DNA from: Eikenella sp963515595
GTDB taxonomy: Bacteria > Pseudomonadota > Gammaproteobacteria > Burkholderiales > Neisseriaceae
Direction of reading: 5' to 3'
Assembly: GCA_963515595.1 (NCBI GenBank)
Contig: CAUPYH010000055.1
Span: forward strand, 1 to 10,974
Length of the DNA: 10,974 nt
A program made the translations under genes and the position numbers. Below the pieces are notes generated by a model. The model made no database searches. It was not told where the DNA came from and worked only from the letters and a program-made list of their open reading frames with translations. Below are positions 1-7,102 of the stretch, piece after piece; within the stretch, counting starts at the first letter, position 1, and every line of letters begins with the position of its first letter.

Positions 1-205
1 GCAATATCAGGATGGGCGGCCTGCGCCTTATCCACCGCCACCGAAGCCATGCGCGAGAGCATGGCTTTGCCTTGGTTGGCATTGAAGCCGGCATTGAGGG
101 CGACGAATTTGCCGTTGATGCGGATGCCAGTTCGCTGGGCATGGCGTTCTTCGCCGGTATATTGGTTGACACCGATGTCCACAGTTTGGGTTTGCGGTAC
201 ACCAG
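1..205 (-). pseudogene. Fragment of a probable phage head-morphogenesis (Mu gpF-like) protein, antisense to the flanking genes
   Basis: The minus strand is open from base 239 to the window edge, with an in-frame TAA at 242-240 and no credible start. From about base 200 down it reads like real coding sequence, with GC-ending codons typical of the window. The translation includes VDIGVNQYTGEER, RTGIRINGKFVALNAG and FNANQGKAMLSRMA. The 'GFNxNxGKAxL' pattern resembles the C-terminal part of Mu gpF/SPP1 gp7-type head proteins, but this comes from memory and is weak. The rest lies left of the window. The fragment abuts the 5'-truncated DUF3102 gene in the opposite orientation, so an inversion or deletion joined them at about 190-215. 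The coding nature is fairly sure; the family is not. Confidence 0.4.
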
Positions 206-208
206 ACA

Positions 209-913
209 ATGGAAGGGATGTTTGAATTGGGGTGTGCGCTTATCGTTATCAAGGAGCATACGCCACACGGCCGATTTGCTGAAATTGCTGAAAAAGAATT
301 TGGGTTAGGTCGCTGCGAATCACAACGACTGATGAATGCCACATTGCGCTTTACCGACCCGAAGATGAAGCAGGCACAACCCAAGCTGATGACCTTGGGT
401 AAATCAAAACTGCTGGAATTGTTGGTTGAAGAGGATGACACCTTGTTGGAGCTTGCTGACGGCGGCGACATCAATGGTCACACTCTAGACGACATTGACC
501 GCATGACCCGCAACGAACTCCGCGCCGCTCTGCGCGAAAGCCGTGAAACCGCCGAGGCCAAAGACAAAATCATCGCCGACAAAAACAAGAAGGTGGACGA
601 GCTGGCCGAGAAGCTGGCCAAGAAGCAAAAGGGCAAAGAGCCGAAGCCCGAAGACGTGGGCAGCGAGCTGACCATGCGGCTGGCTTCGATCACGGTGGGC
701 ATCCGCAGCGACATCAATACCCGCCTGGCGGCACTGTTTGAAGAGATGCAGGCGCACGGTTTGGCGCACGGCTACAACCACGAGCCGCAGATGGTGGGCA
801 GCCTCAACCAACTCATCATGGATTTGGAAGGGGTGCGCGACCGCTACGCCCTGCCGCAGGAGGTGCCGGACGATGATGAAACGCCGGAATGGATGCGGCC
901 GGAAGGGGAATAA
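209..913 (+). pseudogene. DUF3102-type phage/transposon protein, probably missing its N-terminus
   Basis: The 234-residue product starts MEGMFELGCALIVIKEHTPHG and continues through a conserved 'LGKSKLLELLVEEDDTLLELADGG' stretch (about residues 63-86). This resembles DUF3102 proteins found next to transposases in Mu-like elements of Neisseriaceae. Residues about 95-142 are rich in K, E and A and predict a coiled coil. The end is acidic (PDDDETPEWMRPEGE). No function is established for the family; a role in DNA binding or early phage functions is a guess. Homology begins at the very first residues, whereas relatives have more sequence ahead of 'GCALIVIK'. The in-frame sequence upstream hits a stop at 167-169, there is no Shine-Dalgarno, and an antisense phage fragment lies just upstream. 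The stop is 2 nt before the transposase start, so the two were once an operon. ATG 209 and ATG 218 are both formal starts. Confidence 0.6.
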
Positions 914-915
914 TC

Positions 916-2469
916 ATGGCGGTGCTGATTTTGCCTCAAAAGCTGGCGGAAATCGCCAACCGGGCGGCCGAGCTGCCGCACGGCGGCAAGTCGGCCTACC
1001 TCAAGGAGCAGGCCGCCCTGCTGGGCATCTCCGTACAGACATTGCACCGCAGGCTGAAGGCAGACACGGTGCGGACGCCGCGCAAGCGGCGCAGCGATGC
1101 CGGAAAAATCGCGCTCAGCCTGGAGGATGCCAAGATGATTGCCGCCGCCCTGATGGTGACGCCGCGTAACAAAGGCAAGCAGCTGATGACGGTGGAGGCG
1201 GCAGTGGACATGCTGATTGCCAATAACGAAATCGACCCGGTGCGGGTGGACAAGGAAACCGGCGAAGTGGTGCGCCTGAGCGCCAGCACCATCTGCCGCG
1301 CCCCGAAACACTACCGCCTGCACCCGAAACAGCTGAACCAGCCCGACCCCGTGAACGCGCTGCAGAGCCTGTATCCCAACCACTGCTGGCAGATTGACGC
1401 CTCTTGGTGCGTGCTGTTCTACCTGCCGAGCAAAGAGAAACCTGGGCGCAGCGAGCTGAATTTCATGGGTGCGGCGGAGTTTTATAAAAACAAACCGCGA
1501 AACCTCGAGAGCATCGCCTTGGACAGGGTATGGCGCTATGTGGTGTACGACCATTGCAGCAGCTGCATTTTCGTGTGGTATGTGTTCGGCGACGAGAACT
1601 CGGAAAACCTGTGCGAAACCTTTATCCAGGCGATGCAGCCGAAGGCAGACAGGGGCAGGTTTCCCTTCTGCGGCCGCCCGACTTTGGTGATACTTGACCC
1701 GGGTGCGGCCAACACAGGCTACGGTTTCAACAACCTGTGTTCGCAGCTTGAGGTAAAGGTACAGATTAACAAACCGGGCAACGCCCGTGCCAAAGGCGGG
1801 GTGGAGAACGGCAACAATCTGGTGGAAACCCAGTTTGAAGGCAAGCTGAAATTCCAACGGATAGACAGCATCGAACAGCTGCAGGAGCAGGCCAACCAAT
1901 GGATGATGTTTTTCAACGGGGTGAAGAAACACAGCCGAACCAACATCAGCCGCTTTGCCGCCTGGCAGAAAATCAGGCCGGAGCAGCTTATCCTGTCGCC
2001 GCCAGCCGATTACTGCCGCGAACTGGTGCTGAGCCGCCCCGAAGCACGCAAGGTCAAACCCGACCTGACCGTCAGCGTCGGCAGCAAGCTCTACGATGTG
2101 CGCGAGGTGCCGTTCGTGATGGTGGGCGAAAGCCTGACCGTAGCCAAGAACCCTTGGCGGCAGGGGGCGGTGCGGGTGCAGCGCTTCGATGAGAACGGAC
2201 AGGAATACTGGTTGGAAGTGCCGGAAGTGGCAATCAACGAATGGGGCTTCCGTGCGGATGCCGCCGTCATCGGCGAGGAATACAAAGCCCATGCCGACAC
2301 TCCGGCGCAGACCAACAAAAAAGAGCTAGAAAAACTGGTTTACGGCGCGGCCACGCAGGAAGAAGCCGCAGCCAAACGCAAGGCCAAAGCCACTTTGACC
2401 CAAACCACCCGCCGTTATTTCGGCCTTTGCCACCAAAAAGGCTACCTGAAAACCCATTCCGCTATATAA
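916..2469 (+). pseudogene. DDE transposase of a Mu-like element, C-terminus replaced by a DUS-encoded tail
   Basis: The 517-residue product would catalyse DNA strand transfer of a Mu-like phage or transposon. ATG 916 is chosen because a strong purine-rich ribosome site (bases 901-910) precedes it and it lies 2 nt after the upstream stop; an in-frame ATG at 889 lacks such a site. Residues about 25-50 (SAYLKEQAALLGISVQTLHRR) look like a helix-turn-helix. The integrase-fold core has D161 (WQIDAS), D261 (VILDPGAAN) and E297 (AKGGVENGN). That is 35 residues between the last two, unlike the wider gap in MuA. Residues about 380-435 (VSVGSKLYDVREV...) fit a Mu-type C-terminal beta-barrel. After 'TQTTRRYFGLCHQK' the reading enters a host uptake sequence, giving GYLKTHSAI and then TAA. 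No MuB/TnsC-like ATPase follows. The triad is intact, but a missing tail and partner suggest loss of transposition. Family is sure, state less so. Confidence 0.8.
2439..2450 (+). repeat. Eikenella DNA uptake sequence (AG-eikDUS), first host-like element after the phage remnant
   Basis: A perfect AGGCTACCTGAA, preceded by four more A bases (2435-2438). It lies inside the reading frame of the transposase, where it encodes the residues GYL. It therefore marks the join between mobile DNA and host intergenic DNA. It has no inverted partner nearby; the next copy (2492-2503) is in the same orientation, so no hairpin forms. Confidence 0.9.
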
Positions 2470-2470
2470 T
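2465..2470 (+). promoter_or_regulatory. Possible -10 box of the murU promoter
   Basis: A perfect TATAAT sits 36 nt ahead of the murU start codon and overlaps the transposase stop codon (2467-2469). A start of transcription near 2477 would give a leader of about 30 nt. No good -35 hexamer is seen at the proper distance (2442-2447 is CTACCT, inside a DUS). Either the promoter is weak or activated, or the match is chance. Confidence 0.4.
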
Positions 2471-2491
2471 CGCCCGGTTTTCTCATTCTTA

Positions 2492-2503
2492 AGGCTACCT
2501 GAA
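2492..2503 (+). repeat. AG-eikDUS directly in front of murU
   Basis: A perfect AGGCTACCTGAA ends three bases before the murU ATG, so it occupies the place where a Shine-Dalgarno sequence would be. The only SD-like bases, AAGG at 2491-2494, belong to the DUS and lie 12 nt from the ATG. Confidence 0.92.
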
Positions 2504-2506
2504 ACC

Positions 2507-3205
2507 ATGAAAGCCATGATTCTGGCTGCCGGGCGCGGCGAGCGGATGCGCCCGCTCACCGACACCCTGCCCAAACCCATGCTCCCCTGCGGCCGCGAGC
2601 CGCTCATCGGCTGGCATTTGCGCCGCCTGGCCGCCGCCGGTATCAGAGAAATCGTTATCAACCACGCCTGGCTCGGCGAAAAAATCGAACAAGGCCTCGG
2701 CAACGGCAGCCGTTACGGCGTGTCTATCCGATATTCGCCCGAAGCACCCGGCGGGCTGGAAACCGCAGGCGGCATCGCCACCGCCCTGCCGCTCTTAGGC
2801 AGCGAGCCTTTCCTGGTGATCAACGGCGACATCCTTACCGATTTCGACTGCCGCACCGCCATCGAGCGTGCCGCCCAAATGAGCGAGCACACCCTCGCAC
2901 ACCTCTGGCTCGTGCCCAACCCTCCGCACCACCCGCAAGGCGACTTCCGCCTGCAAGCCGGCGGCCAAGTTACCGACACCGAATCCCAAGAGCCCGCCCA
3001 CACCTTCAGCGGCATCGGCCTCTACCGCCCCGAGCTTTTCACCCACACCGCCGCCCACCAACGCGCCAAACTCGCCCCTCTGTTGCGCCAAGCCATGCAG
3101 CAAGGCCAAGTGTGCGGCGAAATGCACACCGGCCTGTGGCTCGACGTAGGCACGCCCGAACGTTTGCAGGAAGCCGCCCGCATCAGCGGGCAATGGGCAG
3201 ACTGA
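2507..3205 (+). CDS. murU: N-acetylmuramate alpha-1-phosphate uridylyltransferase MurU
   Basis: This cytoplasmic enzyme joins MurNAc-1-phosphate to UTP to give UDP-MurNAc, the last step of the peptidoglycan recycling route that bypasses de novo synthesis and fosfomycin-sensitive MurA. The 232-residue product matches the family's usual length (about 220). It opens with the nucleotidyltransferase signature LAAGRGERMRPLT (G9, G11, R13) followed by LPKP with K23. Next come the typical INHAWLGEKI (51-60), RYSPE (75-79), ETAGGI (85-90), NGD (106-108), GDFRLQ (145-150), FSGIGLY (167-173) and WLDVGTPERL (211-220). This order resembles Pseudomonas MurU much more closely than GlmU or RmlA. The start at 2507 is fixed by the MKAMILAAG N-terminus, although its ribosome site is poor. 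The usual partner, the kinase AmgK, is not in the window; the phage remnant lies exactly where it might be expected. Confidence 0.88.
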   Translation: MKAMILAAGRGERMRPLTDTLPKPMLPCGREPLIGWHLRRLAAAGIREIVINHAWLGEKIEQGLGNGSRYGVSIRYSPEAPGGLETAGGIATALPLLGSEPFLVINGDILTDFDCRTAIERAAQMSEHTLAHLWLVPNPPHHPQGDFRLQAGGQVTDTESQEPAHTFSGIGLYRPELFTHTAAHQRAKLAPLLRQAMQQGQVCGEMHTGLWLDVGTPERLQEAARISGQWAD

Positions 3206-3211
3206 TACTGA

Positions 3212-3241
3212 TTGATCCAAAATCCGTTTTAGCTTTATAGA
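3212..3241 (+). promoter_or_regulatory. Possible promoter for the methyltransferase gene
   Basis: TTGATC (3212-3217) and TATAGA (3236-3241) are spaced by 18 bp; each matches the sigma-70 consensus at four of six bases. It lies just behind the murU stop and would give a leader of about 110 nt that contains the DUS hairpin at 3291-3330. The match is weak and unproven. Confidence 0.25.
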
Positions 3242-3290
3242 AATTCCGCTTCTTTCGTAAGCTCCGTTTTAACTTCGTTGAAGCAGATGC

Positions 3291-3330
3291 TTTCAGGTAG
3301 CCTTCTCCTTTGCTTAAAGGCTACCTGAAA
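3291..3330 (+). terminator. Inverted AG-eikDUS pair, hairpin behind murU
   Basis: A reverse DUS (3292-3303) and a forward DUS (3318-3329) form a stem of 13-14 bp with a loop of about 12 nt. It lies between murU and the methyltransferase gene. Paired uptake sequences commonly serve as terminators in Neisseriaceae. No T-tract follows the stem on the plus strand, so termination may be inefficient or factor-dependent. Confidence 0.6.
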
Positions 3331-3358
3331 CCCAAACTCCTTTATCGGCCAATCCATT

Positions 3359-4441
3359 ATGAACGCCAAGCACACCCTCGAACGCTACAGCCAAGAGCAG
3401 TACACCGCCCAAGAAGCCCAGCGCCTTGCCCAGCAAATCATCTTCGGTCCCATCGCCTTCCAAGCCTCCCGCCTGATGGTGAAATTCGGCATCCTCGAGC
3501 GGCTCAACCGCGCCGCTGAAGGCCAAACCCTCGAAGAAATCGCCCAAGAAGCCAAGCTCAGCCGCTACGCCGCCCAAGTACTGCTCGAAGCCTCCCTCTC
3601 CATCGGCACCGTCCTCTGTGAAAACGAACGCTACCGCATCAGCAAAGTCGGCTGGTTTTTAATCAAAGACCCCATGTCCCCCATCAACATGGATTTCGTG
3701 CACGACGTCTGCTACCAAGCCGCGTTCGACCTCGAAGCTGCCCTGCTCGAAGGCCGACCCGCCGGGCTCAAAGTGTTCGGCAACTGGCCCACCGTGTATG
3801 AAGGCCTCTCCAGCCTTCCCCCGCGCGCCCTCGAAAAATGGCTCGCCTTCGACCACTTCTATTCCGACCAATCCTTCCCCGCCGCGCTGAAAATTGTCTT
3901 TTCCCAACCCGTCCGCCGCCTGCTCGACGTAGGCGGCAACACCGGCCGCTGGGCATTGCAATGCGTGGCATACAACCCGGAAGTGCAGGTCACCATCATG
4001 GATTTACCACAACAAATCCAACTGATGAAAGAGCACACCGCCAGCCTGCCTGGTGCCGAACGCATCCACGGCCACCCCGCCAACCTGCTCGACCCCGCCA
4101 CCCCATTCCCCGAAGGCTTCGACGCCATCTGGATGAGCCAATTCCTCGACTGCTTTACCGAACAGCAAGTTACCTCCATCCTCAGCCGTGCCGCCGCCAG
4201 CATGAGCGAAAACAGCACCCTCTACATCCTCGAGCCCCTGTGGGACAGGCAAAAATATGAAACCGCCGCCTACTGCCTCACCCAAACCAGCCTCTACTTC
4301 ACCGCCCTGGCCAACGGCAACAGCAAAATCTTCCACAGCGCCGACCTCAGCCGCTGCATCGAAGCCGCCGGCCTGCAAATAGCCAAAATCCACGACAACC
4401 TCGGCCTCGGCCACAGCCTCTTGTGCTGTAAGAAAGCGTAA
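3359..4441 (+). CDS. SAM-dependent methyltransferase with N-terminal winged-helix domain, substrate unknown
   Basis: The 360-residue cytoplasmic protein has the build of the plant-type/hydroxyneurosporene O-methyltransferase group. Residues about 25-100 form a helical winged-helix dimerisation domain (FGILERLNRA, TLEEIAQEAKLSRYAAQVLLE, YRISKVGWFLI). The Rossmann-like domain follows. Its glycine-rich SAM loop is LLDVGGNTG (188-196), an acidic residue that would bind the ribose is D215 (VTIMDLP), and PFPEGFDAIWMS (249-260) and YILEPLWD (289-296) are later core strands. The catalytic general base seen in true O-methyltransferases cannot be assigned by eye. Members modify small molecules (pigments, polyketides, phenols), but no biosynthetic genes lie nearby, so the substrate is open. 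No clear Shine-Dalgarno precedes ATG 3359; the start is supported by the DUS 29 nt upstream and by the domain beginning soon after. DUS pairs bracket the gene, suggesting a single-gene unit. Confidence 0.8.
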   Translation: MNAKHTLERYSQEQYTAQEAQRLAQQIIFGPIAFQASRLMVKFGILERLNRAAEGQTLEEIAQEAKLSRYAAQVLLEASLSIGTVLCENERYRISKVGWFLIKDPMSPINMDFVHDVCYQAAFDLEAALLEGRPAGLKVFGNWPTVYEGLSSLPPRALEKWLAFDHFYSDQSFPAALKIVFSQPVRRLLDVGGNTGRWALQCVAYNPEVQVTIMDLPQQIQLMKEHTASLPGAERIHGHPANLLDPATPFPEGFDAIWMSQFLDCFTEQQVTSILSRAAASMSENSTLYILEPLWDRQKYETAAYCLTQTSLYFTALANGNSKIFHSADLSRCIEAAGLQIAKIHDNLGLGHSLLCCKKA

Positions 4442-4450
4442 AATAGAAAA

Positions 4451-4490
4451 AGGCTACCTGAAAAACCAAACTGCAGTTTTCAGGTAGCCC
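4451..4490 (+). terminator. Inverted AG-eikDUS pair, hairpin between the methyltransferase and paralogue A
   Basis: GGCTACCTGAAAA (4452-4464) pairs with TTTTCAGGTAGCC (4477-4489), a 13-bp stem with a 12-nt loop. The forward DUS (4451-4462) is perfect; the reverse one (4479-4490) ends in C instead of T, one mismatch. No T-tract follows. The right arm with its flanks nearly repeats at 5397-5429 ahead of paralogue B. Confidence 0.6.
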
Positions 4491-4515
4491 CCAAACCAAA
4501 CAAAAGGGAAACATC

Positions 4516-5325
4516 ATGCCTATTAACAAACCTGCCGCCATCTCTGCCGCCCTGCTACTGGCCATTTCTTCTATTGCACAAGCAGAAACTGATTTTGACT
4601 TTAACCAAATTCCTGCCGATGAACGGCAACGGTTTTTTCAAGAAACAGCTAACGAAATCAACAAAGAACTGCCCTATACTCGCCAAGATAGTTCAATCAC
4701 TCTCTATAAAGTCTCTTTTAGAAACAACCAATTTATCTATGATATTAAGATAGACCTAGACAAAATGGATATCCTGCCAGAAATCCGTTCGCCCGAAGCC
4801 ATCCGCAGTATCCTGCAACCGGCTGCTGCAGAATTGATTTGCCAGACATCGGAAATGGTTGAGATGAATAAACAAGTCGGCCTCACCGCCCGCTACCACA
4901 TTCAAGACTGGCGGCAACCCGTCATCGTTACCATGCCCAAAGGCCATTGTGCAGCCTACCGCAACAAAACCAGAGACGAACTTGCCGCAGATTCCGTAAC
5001 CGCCATGGCCTCCACCATAATCCCCCAAATCAATCGTAAGTTGCCAATACAATACGACAACTCCACGCTCGAACGTGTTACCTTCGATGCCGATGCTCGC
5101 GTAATGCACCAATACTTTACCCAAAACGACCCCGAACTAGCCGCACTATCCCCATCCACCATCCGACAGCGTTTGCAACAACAAGCAGCAGCAAACTTAT
5201 GCCGTGATCCCTCGGCCATGCGCATGAACCACTACTATTCCACCACCATACATACCACCCTCCCCGGCCACGCCACCCCCTTCGAAATCACCATCCCCAA
5301 AGGCCACTGTAACCGCCAACGCTAA
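4516..5325 (+). CDS. Exported protein A: duplicated four-cysteine domain, function unknown
   Basis: I do not recognise this 269-residue protein. Residues 1-23 form a Sec signal peptide (hydrophobic ALLLAISSI, cleavage after AQA), so the product is periplasmic or secreted. The mature part is two copies of one domain: about residues 42-148 and 162-268. Both contain IN(K/R)(E/K)LP, a strand-rich middle, and end in PKGHC. Cysteines are at 109, 145, 229 and 265, that is 36 apart within each copy and 120 between copies, so one disulfide per copy is likely. The second copy has MHQY (197-200) and DPEL (205-208), also found in paralogues B and C. The ribosome site AGGGAA (4505-4510) supports the start. 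Base composition is uneven: 4681-4740 is 19/60 G+C by hand count, 5221-5280 is 37/60. It is the first gene of the four-gene exported cassette. Confidence 0.85.
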   Translation: MPINKPAAISAALLLAISSIAQAETDFDFNQIPADERQRFFQETANEINKELPYTRQDSSITLYKVSFRNNQFIYDIKIDLDKMDILPEIRSPEAIRSILQPAAAELICQTSEMVEMNKQVGLTARYHIQDWRQPVIVTMPKGHCAAYRNKTRDELAADSVTAMASTIIPQINRKLPIQYDNSTLERVTFDADARVMHQYFTQNDPELAALSPSTIRQRLQQQAAANLCRDPSAMRMNHYYSTTIHTTLPGHATPFEITIPKGHCNRQR

Positions 5326-5331
5326 ACCAAA

Positions 5332-5423
5332 AGGCTACCTGAAAGCGTAAATACCAACGCAACTCAAACGAGCAATTCAGGTTTCTGCAAAGCTAAAACC
5401 AAACCGCAGTTTTCAGGTAGCCT
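5332..5423. repeat. Inverted AG-eikDUS pair with 66-nt spacer, between paralogues A and B
   Basis: A perfect forward DUS (5332-5343) begins 6 nt after the stop of paralogue A. A perfect reverse DUS (5412-5423) lies just before the ribosome site of paralogue B. The 13-bp arms could pair around a long loop that also holds a partial copy, TTCAGG, at 5375-5380. A loop this long makes a classical terminator doubtful. Confidence 0.75.
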
Positions 5424-5448
5424 CCAACCCGCATAAAAGGAAACCACC

Positions 5449-6225
5449 ATGCAAGCAATCAAATTAGCCCTCATCCTATCCGCCGCCACCCTACCCCTTG
5501 CCGCCCAAGCCAAGCAGCCCGCCCGCCAAGCCCCCGGCCTGCCCCAATTCATCCGCAGCATCAACCGGGACGCGCCCATCAAATTCGGTCCCTTTACCAT
5601 CCGTCATGCTGCCGCGCAAGGCGGCAACATCCTGATTGATGCCACCATCAACAGCCAACTGCTCCCCCTGCCGCCTGCTGCCGAACGCGAGCCCACCGTC
5701 CAAGCCCTGCAAACCCTTGCCGAAGCCTCCTGGTGCGAACACCCCCAATTCCCCGACCTCAACCAAACTCGCAGCCTCACCATCCGCTACACCATCAGCG
5801 GCGAAACCGCCCCCATCAATATCACCATCCCTGCCGGCCGCTGTGCTCAAATCCAAAGCAGCCAAAGCCCGGCGCAACAGGAAGAAAACGGCCAAATCGC
5901 CGCCCTCATCCTCCTCATTCCCGGCATGAACCAGCGCCTCCCCCTAACCGAAGACAAACTTACTCTGCAACGCGTCCGCTTCGACCACACCGCACGTACC
6001 ATGCACAAATACCTCACCCTCAACGACCCCGAGCTCGCCAAACAGCCCGTCGCACAAATCCGCGCCAAACTGCAAACCGAAGCCCACACCCTCGTGTGCG
6101 ACGACCCCCTGCTCGCCCAAAGCAACCGCTACTACCCCACCACCCACCACTTCACCCTCCCCGGCCAATCCGAAACCTTCGAAGCCGCCGTTGCCAAAAA
6201 CAGCTGCACCGAAGACGCAAAATAA
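5449..6225 (+). CDS. Exported protein B: paralogue of A, duplicated four-cysteine domain
   Basis: This 258-residue protein has a signal peptide at residues 1-21 (LALILSAATLPLAAQA, cleavage after AQA). Two domain copies follow at about 32-134 and 150-253. Cysteines are at 96, 132, 217 and 253, again 36 apart within each copy. The C-terminal copy aligns well with that of A: TLQRVRFD (172-179), MHKY (185-188), NDPEL (192-196), NRYYPTTHHFTLPG (226-239). The first copy closes with PAGRC; the second has lost the PKG signature and reads VAKNSC, so this end may have diverged in function. AAAAGG (5435-5440) is the ribosome site, eight bases before the ATG. The gene is evenly GC-rich (38/60 in 5701-5760), unlike A and C, and looks best adapted to the host. 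No function can be given; a periplasmic location is the safest inference. Confidence 0.85.
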   Translation: MQAIKLALILSAATLPLAAQAKQPARQAPGLPQFIRSINRDAPIKFGPFTIRHAAAQGGNILIDATINSQLLPLPPAAEREPTVQALQTLAEASWCEHPQFPDLNQTRSLTIRYTISGETAPINITIPAGRCAQIQSSQSPAQQEENGQIAALILLIPGMNQRLPLTEDKLTLQRVRFDHTARTMHKYLTLNDPELAKQPVAQIRAKLQTEAHTLVCDDPLLAQSNRYYPTTHHFTLPGQSETFEAAVAKNSCTEDAK

Positions 6226-6242
6226 ACCGCCCGGGCACACAA

Positions 6243-6299
6243 AGGCTACCTGAAACCTCGGCTTCGCAGAGATTTGCAAAACCCGCTTTCAGGTAGCCT
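6243..6299. repeat. Inverted AG-eikDUS pair with 33-nt spacer, between paralogue B and the lipoprotein
   Basis: A perfect forward DUS (6243-6254) and a perfect reverse DUS (6288-6299) can form a 13-bp stem. The spacer contains TTTGCAAA (6273-6280), a small palindrome. The pair starts 17 nt after the stop of paralogue B. No T-tract follows. Confidence 0.75.
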
Positions 6300-6340
6300 G
6301 TATAACCGAGAACAATTAAATCTTCTCCACTCCCTCCATC

Positions 6341-7102
6341 ATGAAACCCCTACTCTCCATCCTGTCCATATCCCTTCTCGCCGCCTGCTCCAACCCGACC
6401 GAAACCCTACAGCAAGCCCCCTCTGCGCCCGCACCTGCACCGAACACCGCCTCCATCCCCGCAGCCGCACCAACGCCCGCCGCAGGCGAAGACCTGTCTA
6501 TGGTGTCACACACCCAAGAATTCACAAAACCCCAGTCCACCCAAGAAGATGCCGTACTGGTGGAAAGCACCGTATACAGCAAAACCGAAAACGGCCCCGT
6601 CCTGCTCACCCGCCATACCGTCCTCCCACAAGACCGCCTCAACCAAGACCACAAAACCCACGGCCTCGTCTGCTGGAACTGCGAAAACCACCTCAGCTCC
6701 TATTTCGACCTTGCCAGTACCCGCTTCGACCCGGACACCCCGAGCGGCGTATACTTCACCATGATCATCAACTCCACCGATGAGGAATCCGGCAACACAC
6801 CACGCTCCAGCATATTGAAACTGCACATAAACTGCGCCAACGGCCAAGGCACGCTCCTCACCAACACCCTCTACAGCAGCTTCTTCGGGCGCGGCCAAGC
6901 CCTCACCCGCGACATCCCGCGCAACGAAGCCTTCGTACTTGATCCGCACACCGTAACCCCCCAAACCCTCGCCGCCGCCGAAGCCTGCCGCATACAGGCA
7001 CGCCCGCTGTGGAACAGCCGCATGGCCGTGGAAAAACTCGAAGCCGCCATCATCAACAAAAACCTGCAACGCCGGCAGGAACGCGAGCAAGGCAGCCGAT
7101 AG
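6341..7102 (+). CDS. Outer-membrane lipoprotein, possibly related to surface-adhesin protein E
   Basis: The 253-residue product begins with a lipoprotein signal, MKPLLSILSISLLAAC, with lipobox LAAC and lipidated Cys16. Ser at +2 predicts transfer to the outer membrane. Residues about 22-50 are a low-complexity Ala/Pro linker. The folded part has CWNC (111-114), C165 (INCANG) and C216 (EACRI), so two disulfides or a CXXC site are possible. The stretch from ILKLHINCANG through LYSSFFGRGQ to AAEACRI loosely recalls surface-adhesin protein E-type lipoproteins (idCa...y...G...C); this is an impression, not a match. The last 30 residues are charged. It is not a paralogue of its neighbours. There is no evident Shine-Dalgarno before ATG 6341; the lipobox position fixes the start. 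Its TAG stop is built from the first two bases of the next DUS. Confidence 0.8.
   Translation: MKPLLSILSISLLAACSNPTETLQQAPSAPAPAPNTASIPAAAPTPAAGEDLSMVSHTQEFTKPQSTQEDAVLVESTVYSKTENGPVLLTRHTVLPQDRLNQDHKTHGLVCWNCENHLSSYFDLASTRFDPDTPSGVYFTMIINSTDEESGNTPRSSILKLHINCANGQGTLLTNTLYSSFFGRGQALTRDIPRNEAFVLDPHTVTPQTLAAAEACRIQARPLWNSRMAVEKLEAAIINKNLQRRQEREQGSR

Noticed and set aside
889..915. Upstream ATG for the transposase
   Set aside because: It overlaps the DUF3102 gene end and lacks a ribosome site; ATG 916 has a strong one.
844..2292. A 482-codon open frame on the minus strand
   Set aside because: It mirrors the transposase gene, has no recognisable motif, and results from GC-rich codon use on the other strand.
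5733..6296. A 187-codon plus-strand frame overlapping paralogue B and the following DUS pair
   Set aside because: Its Pro/Arg/His-rich low-complexity product is a frame-shifted shadow of gene B, which has a signal peptide and family homology.
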